Source of the DNA: Streptomyces buecherae
GTDB taxonomy: Bacteria; Actinomycetota; Actinomycetes; Streptomycetales; Streptomycetaceae
DNA: 64,000 nucleotides
Direction: 5' to 3'
Assembly (NCBI RefSeq): GCF_014295035.1
Contig: NZ_CP060404.1
Location: 7,728,501-7,792,500, forward strand
The translations under genes were made by a program, and so were the position numbers. Below, in pieces: positions 1-21,300 of the stretch (position 1 is the stretch's first letter; each line of letters begins with the position of its first letter). Below the pieces are notes generated by a model. It saw only the letters and a program-made list of their open reading frames with translations, ran no database searches and was not told the DNA's origin.

Positions 1-2
1 GT

Positions 3-9380
<9,378 letters not shown>

Positions 9381-9383
9381 CCG

Positions 9384-12300
9384 ATGAATCGCCAGGAGAT
9401 TCTGGCCGCGCTGCGCGAGAAGCGGCTGACCCCGGACGAGGCCCGCAAGCTGCTGCAAGCCGGGGCCGGGGCCACCGCCGCGACCACCGCCGCGTCCACC
9501 CCGGTGCGGCCGGCCGGCCACCCCACGCCCGAGCCCGCCACCCCGCCGGCGACCAAGCCCACGGGCGCGCCCGCCGGCGGGTCGGCGACCGCCTCCGCCA
9601 GCGCGCCCGCCTCCGCCCCGGCGGCGGGCTCCGACGGGCGGCCGTCCCCGATCGCCGTCGTCGGCATGTCGGGCCGGTACGCCACGGCCGAGAACCTGGA
9701 CCAGTACTGGCAGTTGCTGGACCAGGGTCAGGACGCGGTGCGGGAGATCCCGCCCCACCGCTGGGACATGGAGCGGTACTACGACCCGACCGTCGGCAAG
9801 GAAGGCTCCATCTACTGCCGGTGGATGGGCCTGCTCGACGACATCGACGCCTTCGACTCCTTCTTCTTCGAGATCTCCCCCTCCGAGGCGGAGATGATGG
9901 ACCCGCAGCACCGCATCTTCCTGGAGGAGGCGTACCGCGCCTTCGAGGACGCGGGGTACTCGCGGCAGCGCCTCGACGGCAGCAACTGCGGCGTCTACCT
10001 GGGGCTGGCCAGCAGCGACTACTACACCCTCGCCCACGAGGCGCTCCAGGAGGGCGACGAGCTGCCGAGCGTCACCAGCGTCAGCAACGCCATCGCCGCC
10101 GGCCGCCTCGCCTACTTCCTGAACCTCAAGGGCCCGGCCCTCACGGTCGACACGGCCTGCTCCTCCTCGCTGGTGAGCGTGCACCTCGGCGTACAGGCCC
10201 TCCAGCGCGGCGAGATCGACATGGCCCTGGCCGGTGGCGCCTCGCTGTACCTGAGCCCCGACTCGTACATGCACATGTGCTCGGCCGGCATGCTCTCGCC
10301 GGACGGCCGGTGCAAGACGTTCGACAACGGCGCCGACGGGTTCGTGCCGGGCGAGGGCGCCGGAGCCGTGGTCCTCAAGCGGCTGGCGGACGCCGAGCGT
10401 GACGGCGACCAGATCTACGGCGTGATCACCGCGAGCGGCATCAACCAGGACGGCCGCACCAACGGCATCACCGCGCCGAACCTCGGCAGCCAGATCGAGC
10501 TGGTCAAGGCGGCGTACGAGCGGCACGGCATCGACCCGGCGACCATCAGCTACGCGGAGCTGCACGGCACCGGCACCAAGCTCGGCGACCCGATCGAGCT
10601 GGAGGCACTGGCCGCCGCCTTCCGGACCTGGACCGACCAGCGGAACTTCTGCGCCATCGGCTCGGTGAAGTCCAACGTCGGCCACATGTCGGCGGCGGCG
10701 GGCGTCGCCGGGCTGCACAAGATCCTGCTCTCCCTGCGGCACGCCAAGCTCGCGCCGACGCTGCACGTCAACTCGCCCAACGAGCACTTCGACTTCGAGC
10801 GCTCGCCCTTCGTGCTGACCACCGAGGGCCGACCGTGGCAGCCCGCGCCGGGCGCGCCGCGCCGCGCCTGCCTGAGCGCGTTCGGCTTCAGCGGCACCAA
10901 CGCCCACGTGGTGGTGGACGAGTACGTCCCCACCGCCGCCCGCCCCGCGCCCCGGCGCGCCGGCGACCGGGAGCACACCTTCGTCCTGTCGGCCAAGGCC
11001 GAGCCCCAACTGCGGGACGTAGCACGCCGGTTGGCCGACCATCTCACCGCGCACCCCGAGACGCACCTGGACGACGTCGCGTACACCCTGCAGACCGGCC
11101 GGGAGCCGATGCGCGAGCGGCTGGCCATCACCGCGCGCGACCGGGAGACCCTGCTGGCGGCCCTGGACGCGTTCGCGCGGCACGGCGAGAGCCTGCCGGG
11201 CGTCCGGCGCGGGCGCGTCGCCAAGCGGCCGACCGGCCGCGACTGGGTCGAGGGCGGGCCCGCGGACTGGTCGGGGGAGTGGGCGGGCCTGTCCCCGCGC
11301 CGCGTGCCGCTGCCGACCTACCCCTTCGAGAAGTCGCGCCACTGGTACCCGCAGTCGGCCGCCGAGCCCGGCGAGCGGGCGGCGGGCGACGCGGAGGGCC
11401 CCGGCCGGGCGTCCGCTCCGCACCCGCTGGTGCACGAGAACGTCTCCGACTTCACCCGGCAGCGCTTCCGCTCCCACTTCACCGGCCAGGAGTTCTTCCT
11501 CGCCGACCACCGGGTCGACGGCACGCCCGTGCTGCCCGGCGCCGCCGTGGTGGAGATGGCGCGCGCGGCCGGCGAGCTGTCCGCCGGCCAGCCCGTCACC
11601 GAGGTCAGCGAGGTCGTCTGGGCCCGGCCGGTGATCGACCAGCGCGTGGAGGTCGCGCTGTTCCCCACCGCCGGCACCGAGGCCGGCTTCGAGGTGCACG
11701 ACGGGCACGGCACGGTGTGCGCCAGCGGCCAGCTCGGCTTCGAGCCCGTGACCCCGCCGCCCCCGCTGGACCTCGCCGCGCTGCGCGCGCGCTGCGCCAC
11801 CCGGCTCGGTCACGCGGACCTGTACCCCGAGCAGGGCACGAGCGCCGACGAGCCGGGCTCCGGGGTGTTCTACGGCCCCGCCTTCCGCACCCTGCGCGAG
11901 CTGGCGTACGGGCCCACCGACGCGCTGGCCACCCTCGAACTGGACACCGACCGGCCCGGGTTCGCCCTGCACCCGGCGCTGCTCGACGGCGCCTGGCAGG
12001 CCATCCGCCCGTTCCTGGCCACCGACGGCGCCGTCTACCTGCCCTTCGCGGTGGACCGCCTCCGCTGCTTCGCCCCGCTGCCCTCGCCGGCCCACGCGCA
12101 CGTGCGCCCCGCCGGGGCCGACGCGCCCGGCAGCCGGGCCTTCGACGTCACGATCACCGACGCGCACGGCGCCGTGGCGGCCGAGGTCACCGGTTTCACC
12201 GTGCGGGCCGTCGGCCGCCCCGAGGCGCCCGAGCCGGTCTTCCTCACCCAGCGCTGGCAGGAGGCGCCGGCCCGCCAGCACGGCACCGCCGACCGGGCCC

Positions 12301-15300
12301 GCACCCTGGTCCTCTTCACCGGCGCCGACGCCACCACGACCGGCCCGCTCGCCGGCATCGCCACCCTCGCCGACCTGGCCGACGTGGTGGCCGTCGCGGG
12401 CACCGGCTTCGCCGCCGACGACGCCGGGACGCGCTTCACGCTGCCCCCGACCGAGCGGGACGACCACGCGCTGCTGCTCGACGCGCTGCGCCGGCACGAC
12501 CGGCTCCCCGACCGGATCGTGCTGGTGGCCGCCGAACCGGCCGAAGGCCCGTACGCCGTGCACGCCCTGGCCGGCGCCCTGGCGACCGCCGGGCCCCGCT
12601 GGCAGGTCGACCTGGTGTACGCGTACCCGGTCCCGGGCGACCGACCGCACCCCGAGCACCGGGCCGTCGGCGGCTACCTGCGCAGCCTGCTGAAGGAGGA
12701 CCGGTTCGTCACGGCCCGCGCCGTGGGCCTCGCGCCCGACGGCGATCCGGTCGACCGGCTGCGCCGGGAACTGGCCGCGGACCCGGCCGACGCGGTGGAC
12801 CTGTGGTGGGACGGCGCGACCCGGCGCGCGCTGCGCACGGCGGAGGTCGCGACCGGCGCCGAGGGCGCGCCGGCCTTCCGTACGGGCGGCGTCTACCTGA
12901 TCACCGGCGGGCTCGGCGGCGTCGGCCTGGCCGTCGCCCGCCACCTCAGCCGGGCCTACGACGCCCGCCTCGTCCTGACCGGGCGCCGGGAGCTGGAGCC
13001 GGACGCCGAACTGCCCGGCGCGCACACCCTCTACGTGCCGGCCGACGTCTCCCGCCGCGCGGACGTCGAGGCGCTCGTCGCCCGCGCCAAGGAGCGCTTC
13101 GGCCGGATCGACGGCGTGCTGCACTCCGCCGGGACCCTGCGCGACGCGCTGATCCGCAACAAGTCGGCGGCCGACGTGGCCGCCGTGCTCGCCCCCAAGG
13201 TCGCCGGCACCCGGCACCTGGACGAGGTGCTGCGGGACGAGCCGCTCGACCTGTTCGCGCTGTTCTCCTCGATGTCCGCCGTCCTCGGCAACCTGGGCCA
13301 GAGCGACTACTGCTTCGCCAGCGCCTACCAGGACGCGTTCGCCGCCGAGCGAGAGGAACTGCGCCGCCAGGGGTTGCGCTCGGGCCGCACGGTCTCGATC
13401 GGCTGGCCGTTCTGGGCCGACGGCGGCATGGCCATCCAGCCGGAGGCCGCCCGCGCGCTGCGCGACCAACTCGGCATCGCCCCCCTCGCGTCGGACGAGG
13501 GCTGCCGGGCCCTGGAACGCGCGCTGCGCCTGCCCGAGCCGCACGTCGTGTACGCCAGCGGCGACGCGGCGGCCATCCGCCGCACCTTCGGCATCGAGCC
13601 CCCGGCCGAGCCCCAGGCCGATGACCCGGCCGCCACCGAGGCCCCCGCGTCCGCGTCGTCCGCGTCCGCGCCCGCCGCGTCGAGCGCGCCGACGGCTGAG
13701 CTGAGGAGGCAGGCGGTCGGCTACCTCACGCGCATCATCAGCGAGCGGATCAAGAGCGACCCGGACAAGATCGACGCCGCCGACGACTTCGAGGTCTTCG
13801 GTATCGACTCGATCGTCATGATCAGCCTGACCCGGCGGATGGAGGAGGACTTCGGGGAGCTGCCGAAGACCCTGTTCTTCGAGTACGGCAGCATCGAGGA
13901 GCTGGCCGACCACTTCGTGGCCGACCGCGCGGCCGACCTCCAGCGCCTGTTCGGCGCCCCCGAGCCCGCGCCGGAGGCCGAGCCCGGGGCCGCGGTCGCC
14001 GAGACGGAACGGCGGCCCGCCACACCGGAGCCCGTGGCCGCCCAGCACGCGGCCCCCCGCTTCCGGGCGACGGCCGCCACGGCCACCTCCCCGCGCGTGG
14101 AGCCCGCGCCCGCCGGCGCCCAGGACATCGCGGTCATCGGCGTCGACGGCCGCTACCCGGGCGCCGACGACCTGCGGGAACTGTGGGCCAACCTCGCCTC
14201 GGGGACGGACTCCGTCACCGAGGTGCCGGCCGACCGCTGGGACCACACCCAGTACTTCGCGCCCGAGGGCCGCACCCCCGGCAAGGCGTACGCCAAGTGG
14301 GGCGGCTTCCTGGACGGCGTCGACCAGTTCGACCCGCTGTTCTTCAACATCTCCCCGGGCGAGGCCGACTTCCTGGACCCGCAGGCCCGCCTCTTCCTGC
14401 AGACCGCGTGGCGCGCCGTCGAGGACGCCGGCTACACCCGTACCGCGCTGGCCGACCAGACCGTCGGGGTCTACGTCGGCGTCATGTACGGGATGTACGA
14501 GCTGTTCCAGGGCGAGATCAAGGGCGAGCCGGTGCCGGTGCCGTCCTCGTTCGCGGCGATCGCCAACCGCGTGTCGTACTTCATGAACCTCCACGGCCCG
14601 AGCATGGCCGTGGACACCATGTGCTCCTCGTCGCTGACCACCATCCACCTGGGCTGTGAGAGCATCCGCCGCGGCGAGAGCGACGTGGTCATCGCGGGTG
14701 GCGTCAACCTGACCATCCACCCGAACAAGCTGATCCTGCTCAGCCAGGGCAACTTCGCCGCCACCGACGGCCGCTGCCGCAGCTTCGGCGAGGGCGGCGA
14801 CGGGTACGTGCCCGGCGAGGGCGTGGGCGCGGTGGTGCTCAAGTCCCTGGAGCGCGCCGTCGCCGACGGCGACCACGTCTACGGCGTCATCAAGGGCAGC
14901 GCGATCAACGCCGGCGGCAAGACCTCCGGCTTCACGGTGCCCAACCCCAACGCCCAGGCCGACCTGATCCGTACGGGCCTCGCGGACGCCGGCGTGGACG
15001 CGCGCACCGTCTCGTACATCGAGGCGCACGGCACCGGCACCTCGCTCGGCGACCCGATCGAGATCACCGCGCTCACCAACGCCTTCCGCCAGCACACCGA
15101 CGACACCGGGTTCTGCGCCATCGGCTCCCTCAAGTCGAACATCGGGCACCTGGAGTCCGCGGCCGGCATCGGGGCCCTGACCAAGGTCCTGCTCCAGCTC
15201 AAGCACCGGCAGTTGGCGCCGTCGCTGCACTCGACCACGCTCAACCCGTACATCGACTTCGCCCGCAGCCCCTTCGTGGTCCAGCAGGAACTCGCCCCCT

Positions 15301-18300
15301 GGCAGGCGCCGGCGGGCCAGCCGCTGCGGGCCGGGATCAGCTCGTTCGGCGCCGGCGGGGCCAACGCCCACCTGATCGTCGAGGAGTACGTCGAGCGGCG
15401 CCCCCGGCCGGCTAAGGCCGCCGGACCGCACCTGTTCGTCTACTCCGCACGCGACGAGGAGCGGCTGCGGGAACTGGTCGCCCACCACCTCGCCGCGGCC
15501 CGGGACGGCTTCGACGGCGCGGACCTCGCCTCCGTCGCCCACACCCTCCAGGTCGGCCGCGAGGCCATGGAGCAGCGGCTCGCGGTCGTCGCCGACGACC
15601 TCGCCGAGCTGACGTCCGCGCTCGCGGCCTACCTGGCCGGCGACGCGGGCGCCGCACGCGTCCACACCGGCAACAGCCGTGGCGCGGGGCGGCAGTCCAA
15701 GCTGCTGGTCGGCCTCTTCGAGGACTCCGACATGATGTCCGGCCTGCTGCGCGACCGGCGCCTGGACAAGGTCGCCGAGCTGTGGGTCGAGGGCATCGCC
15801 ATGGACTGGTGGCTGCTGTACGACCGGCCGCCGCGCCGGGTACCCCTGCCCGGCTACGCCTTCGCCAGGGAGCGCTGCTGGGTCACCGGTCCCGCCACGC
15901 CCCGCCCCGCCACGGGCGCCGAGCAACTCCACCCGCTGCTGCACCGCAACAGCTCCAACCTCGAAGGGCTCCGCTTCAGCTCCACCTTCACCGGCCGGGA
16001 GTTCTTCCTCACCGACCACCGCGTCGGCGGCCAGAAGCTGCTGCCCGCCGTGGCCTACCTGGAGATGGCGCTCACCGCGGTGCGCGCCGCCCTCCCCGAG
16101 CAGGCGCGGGACGCGGAGCTGCGGGTGCGCGACGTGGTGTGGCTGCGGCCGTGCGCCGTCGCCGACGAGCCGCGCACCGTGCACGTCTCGCTGACACCGG
16201 GGCAGGGCGCGGATGCCATCGCGTTCCGCGTCCACGGCGACGACACGCACTGCCAGGGCGAGGTCGAACTCGCCACGCCGGCCGCGACGCCCGCCGAGAC
16301 GCTCGACCTGGCCGCCCTCCGAGCCCGCTGCACCCGCCCGAGCGTCGAGGGCGCCTGGGCGTACGAGACGTTCACCCGGATGGGCATCGCCTACGGGCCC
16401 GCCCACCAGGCCATCCAGACCGTCTACCGGGGAACCGACGAGGCGCTGGTCGCGCTGCGCCTGCCGGCGGGCGTCACCGCCGACGCCGGCCGCTACACGC
16501 TGCACCCCGCACTCCTGGACGCGGCGCTCCAGGCCACCCTCGCGCTGTCGCTGCCCGACGCCCCCGAGGACCCGGCCGCGCTGCCACGGGCCGAGGGGAA
16601 GTCGGCGGAGCTGCCCTTCGCCGTCCGGTCGGTCGCCGTCGCGGGCGCCACGTCGCCCGTGATGTGGGCGCACCTGCGCCCGGCGCGCGGCGCGGGCGGC
16701 GGGGACCGGCTCAAGAAGATCGACATCACCTTGTGCGACGACGCCGGCCGGGTGGCGGTCCGCCTGGACCAGGTGGCGTTCAAGAGCTACGCGTTCGACG
16801 CGGGCGCGGGCGCCGCCGCGCCGACGGAGCGCCTGCTGTTCGCCCCCCGGTGGCAGGCCGCGCCGCGGCCGGCCCCCACGGCGGCGGCCCACCTCGACCG
16901 GTGGACCGTGCTGGTCTGCGAGCCCGCCGCCGGCCTGCTCGACGAGCTGGCCGCGCTGCTGCCCGAGGCCGACGTACGGGCCCTCGCGTCGGCCGCGACC
17001 CGGCCCGCGGACCGCTACCAGGACCACGTCGTCGACCTGCTGGGGCACACCGCGCGGCTCCTCCACGACACCCGTAAGCAGAGCCTGTTGGTGCAGGTCG
17101 TGGCCGCCGACGACGCCTCGTACGGGTTGGCCGGCTTCCTCCAGTCGCTGCGCGGCGAGCACCCGGCCGCCAGCGCCCAACTCGTGCGCTGCCAGGACGC
17201 GCCGCGCCCGGCCGAGCTGGCCGAGCGGCTGCGCGCCGAGCGCGCCTGGCCCGCCGACCAGGTGGTGCGCTACGTGGACGGCCGGCGCGAGACCCGGCAG
17301 TGGGCGGAGTTGCCTGCGCCGGCGGGTGAGCGCGCGCCGCTGTGGCGCGACGGCGGGGTCTACCTCGTCACGGGCGGCGCCGGCGGCCTCGGGCTGCTGA
17401 TGGCCGACGAGATCGCCCGCAGCGTCCGCGCCCCGCACCTGATCCTCACCGGCCGCTCCGCGCCGAGCGCCCGGACCGAGGCGGCCCTGGAGCAACTGCG
17501 GGCCCACGGCGCGGTGGCCGCCTACGCGCAGGCCGACGTCACGGACCCGGCGGCCTGCCGCGCGCTGGTCGCCCGCGTCGCCGTCGAGCACGGCGGCCCG
17601 CACGGCGTCCTGCACTGCGCGGGCGTCACCCGGGACCGCCTGATCACCGGCAAGACGGCCGAGGACGCCCGGGCGGTGCTCGCCCCCAAGACGGCCGGGC
17701 TCATCGCCCTGGACGAGGCCACCGCGCACCTGCCGCTGGACTTCTGCTGGCTCTTCTCCTCCGCGGCCGGCGCCCTCGGCAACGCGGGCCAGGCCGACTA
17801 CGCGGCCGGGAACGCGTTCATGGACCACTACGCCGCCCACCGCAACGCGTTGGTGGCCCGTGGCGAGCGCGCCGGGCGGACGCTGTCCGTCAACTGGCAG
17901 CTCTGGCAGGACGGCGGCATGGGGCTGAGCGCCGAGCAGGCGCGGGCCGCGACCGAGGCCGCCGGCCTGGCCGTCCTCGACCGGGCCACCGGCCTGGAGG
18001 TCCTCGCCGCCTGCGTGGCCACCGGCGAGGACCAGGTCCTGCCGCTCGTCGGCGACGCCACCAAGCTCCGCGCCTACCTGCGCGCCCAGACCGGCAACGC
18101 CCCCCAGGCGCCCGCCACGGCGGCCACCCCCGCGACGGCCGCCCCCGCGACGGCCACCCCTGCGACGGCCGTCGCCCCGGGCCGGCCGTCGGCGGACGCC
18201 GAGGAGCTGACCGACCTGCTGGCCGTCGCCCTGAAGGGCATCGTCGCCGAGGAGATCAAGCTCGACGCCGCGCGCGTGGACGTGCACGTACCGCTGGAGA

Positions 18301-21300
18301 ACTACGGCATCGACTCGGTGCTCATCATCAACCTCACCCAGCAGTTGGAGGAGCACTTCGGGCCCCTGCCGAAGACGATCTTCTTCGAGAACCAGACCGT
18401 CATGGAGCTGGCCGAGGCGCTGTGCCAGAGCCACCCACGGCAGGCCGCCGAACTGGCCGGGCCGCGCACGCCGGCCCCGGCGCCGGCCGCCCAGGCTGCG
18501 CAGGCCGCCGAACCGACCGCCGAGCGCGCCCCCGTCGCGCTGCCCGCCAACTGGTCGCGCGCCTTCACCGGCCCGGCCACGGCCAGCGCCCCGCCCGCGC
18601 CCGAGGCGGGCGGCGGTCTGGACATCGCCATCGTCGGCCTGGCCGGGCGGTACGCGCAGGCTGACGACATGGCGCAGTTCTGGACGAACCTGCGCTCCGG
18701 CCGCGACTCCGTCACCGAGATCCCCGCCGACCGCTGGGACCACACCCCGTACCTGACCGCCGGCACCAGCCGACAGGAGCGGACCTACGCCCGCTGGGGC
18801 GGGTTCGTCGACGAGGCCGCCAGCTTCGACTCGCTGTTCTTCAACATCTCGCCCGGCGAGGCCGAGGTGATGGACCCGCAGGAGCGGATCTTCCTGGAGT
18901 GCGTCCACCACGCCCTGGAGGACGCCGGCTACAGCCGCCGCTCGCTCACCGGGCAGGCCGTCGGCGTCTACGTCGGCGTGATGTACGAGGAGTACCAGCT
19001 CTACGCGGCCCAGCAGCAGGTGCGCGGCGAGATGGTCACCCTCACCGGCAGCGCCGCCTCCATCGCCAACCGGGTCTCGTACCAGTACGGCTTCCACGGG
19101 CCGAGCCTGGCCGTGGACACCATGTGTTCCTCGTCCCTGGTCGCCATCCACCTGGCCGCGCAGAGCCTGCTCTCCGGCGAGTGCGAGGCGGCGGTGGCCG
19201 GCGGCGTCAACCTGTCCCTGCACCCCAACAAGTTCCTGATGCTCGGCAAGAACCACTTCGCCTCCACCCGTGGCCGGTGCGAGTCGTTCGGCAGCGGCGG
19301 CGACGGCTACGTGCCCGGCGAGGGCGTGGGCGCCGTCCTGCTCAAGCCGCTGGCCAGGGCGGAGGCCGACGGCGACCACGTCTACGGCGTCATCAAGGGC
19401 ACCGCCGTCAGCCACGACGGCAAGACCAACGGCTACACCGTGCCCAACCCGCACGCGCAGACGGCCGTCATCCGGCGCGCCCTGGACCGGGCCGGCGTCG
19501 AACCCCGGCGGGTCTCCTACGTGGAGGCACACGGCACCGGCACCCGCCTCGGCGACCCGATCGAGGTCTCCGCGCTCACCAAGGCGTTCGGCAGCGAGGC
19601 CACCGAGGCCCGCCGCTGCTACCTCGGCTCCGTCAAGTCGAACATCGGCCACTGCGAGAGCGCCGCCGGCATCGCCGGGATCAGCAAGGTGCTGCTCCAG
19701 ATGCGCCACGGGGAGATCGCCCCGTCGCTGCACTCCACCGCGCTGAACCCGGAGATCGACTTCGCGGCCACCCCGTTCACGGTGCCGCAGGAGGTGACCG
19801 CCTGGGAGGCGCTCGACGGGCCGCGCATAGCCGGCATCTCCAGCTTCGGCGCGGGCGGCACCAACGCGCACGTGGTGATCGCCGAGTACCAGCCGCCCGC
19901 CGCGCCCACCGCCTCCGACGACGCGGCCGGGCCGGTCCTGGTGCGCCTGACGGCGCGACGCGCCGACCAACTGCGCTCCCTCGCCCAGCGCCTGCTGGAC
20001 TGGCTGCGCGAACGCCGGTTGAGCGCGGCCGAGTTGGCCGACGTCGCCTACACCCTCCAGGTGGGCCGCGACGCGTACGAGGAGCGCGTCGGCTTCGTCG
20101 TCAGCCAGCAGGCCGACCTCGAAGCGGGCCTGGCCGACTTCGTCGCCGGTCGCCCCGCCCCGTACCAGGGCACCGTCACCACCCCCGTGCCGCCGCCGCG
20201 CGGGCCCGCCGCCGACGAGCTGCGCGCCCGGTACGCGGCCGGCGACCACGGCGCGCTGCTCGACCTGTGGGTGGGCGGCCAGGACCTGGACTGGGAGGCG
20301 TTCACCGCGCCCGGCACCCGCCGCCGCGTCAGCCTGCCCACCTACCCCTTCGCCCGGTTGCGGCACTGGCTGCCGCCCCGGGACACCGCCGCGCCCCTGG
20401 CCGCGCCGGCGCCCGCGCCGGCCGCGCCGCCGAGCGGGCGGGTGGCGCCGCTGCTGCACCACAACCGCTCCTCCCTCTTCGAGCAGCGCTTCACCACCAC
20501 CTTCACCGGCCGCGAACCCTTCCTGGACGGCCACCGGGTCAGCGGCCGGAAGGTGCTGCCCGGCGCCGTGACGCTGGAGATGGCCCGCCTGGCCGGGGCG
20601 CTCAGCCTGGAACAGGAGGTGCGCTCCGTACGGGACGTGATGTGGCGGCACCCGATCGAGGTGGGGGAGGAGCCCGTCGAGGTGACGGTGCGGCTCGTCC
20701 CCGAGGAGGAGTCCGTCCTGGTCCGCGTCGGCCTCGACGAGGGGCCGCCGGCGGCCCGCGTCTGCATGGAGGCCAGGATCGACCTGGGCACCGAGCCGGC
20801 CGCGCCGCCAGGCGGCGCGCCGCCCCTGGACCTGTCCGGCGTCATCGCCCGCTGCGAGAGCAAGCTCGACGGTTCGGCCGGGTACGCGGCCATGGCCGCC
20901 GCCGGCCTCGACAACGGGCCCGGCTTCCAGGTCATCGAAGAGGTGTTGTACGGCGACGGCCACGCGGTGGCCCAACTCGCGCTGCCACCGGCGGCCGACC
21001 GGGACCCGGCGGACGTCCTGCACCCCGCGCTCGTCAACGGCGCCTTCCAGGCCGTCATCGCGCTCATGGCGGAGCCGGCCGGGCAGCCCCGGGCCAACCG
21101 GCTGCTGCTGCCGTTCTCGGTGGCCGCCATCGACATCCGCGGGCCGCTGCCCGAGGAGTGCGTCGCGCACCTGCGTCGCGCCGGCGACGCCACGCCCGGC
21201 GGCAGCGTCGACCGCTTCGACATCACGCTGACCGACCTGACCGGCAAGGCCCTCGTGGTCGTGAAGGACTACGCCCTGAAGTCGTTTCCGACCGGGGCCG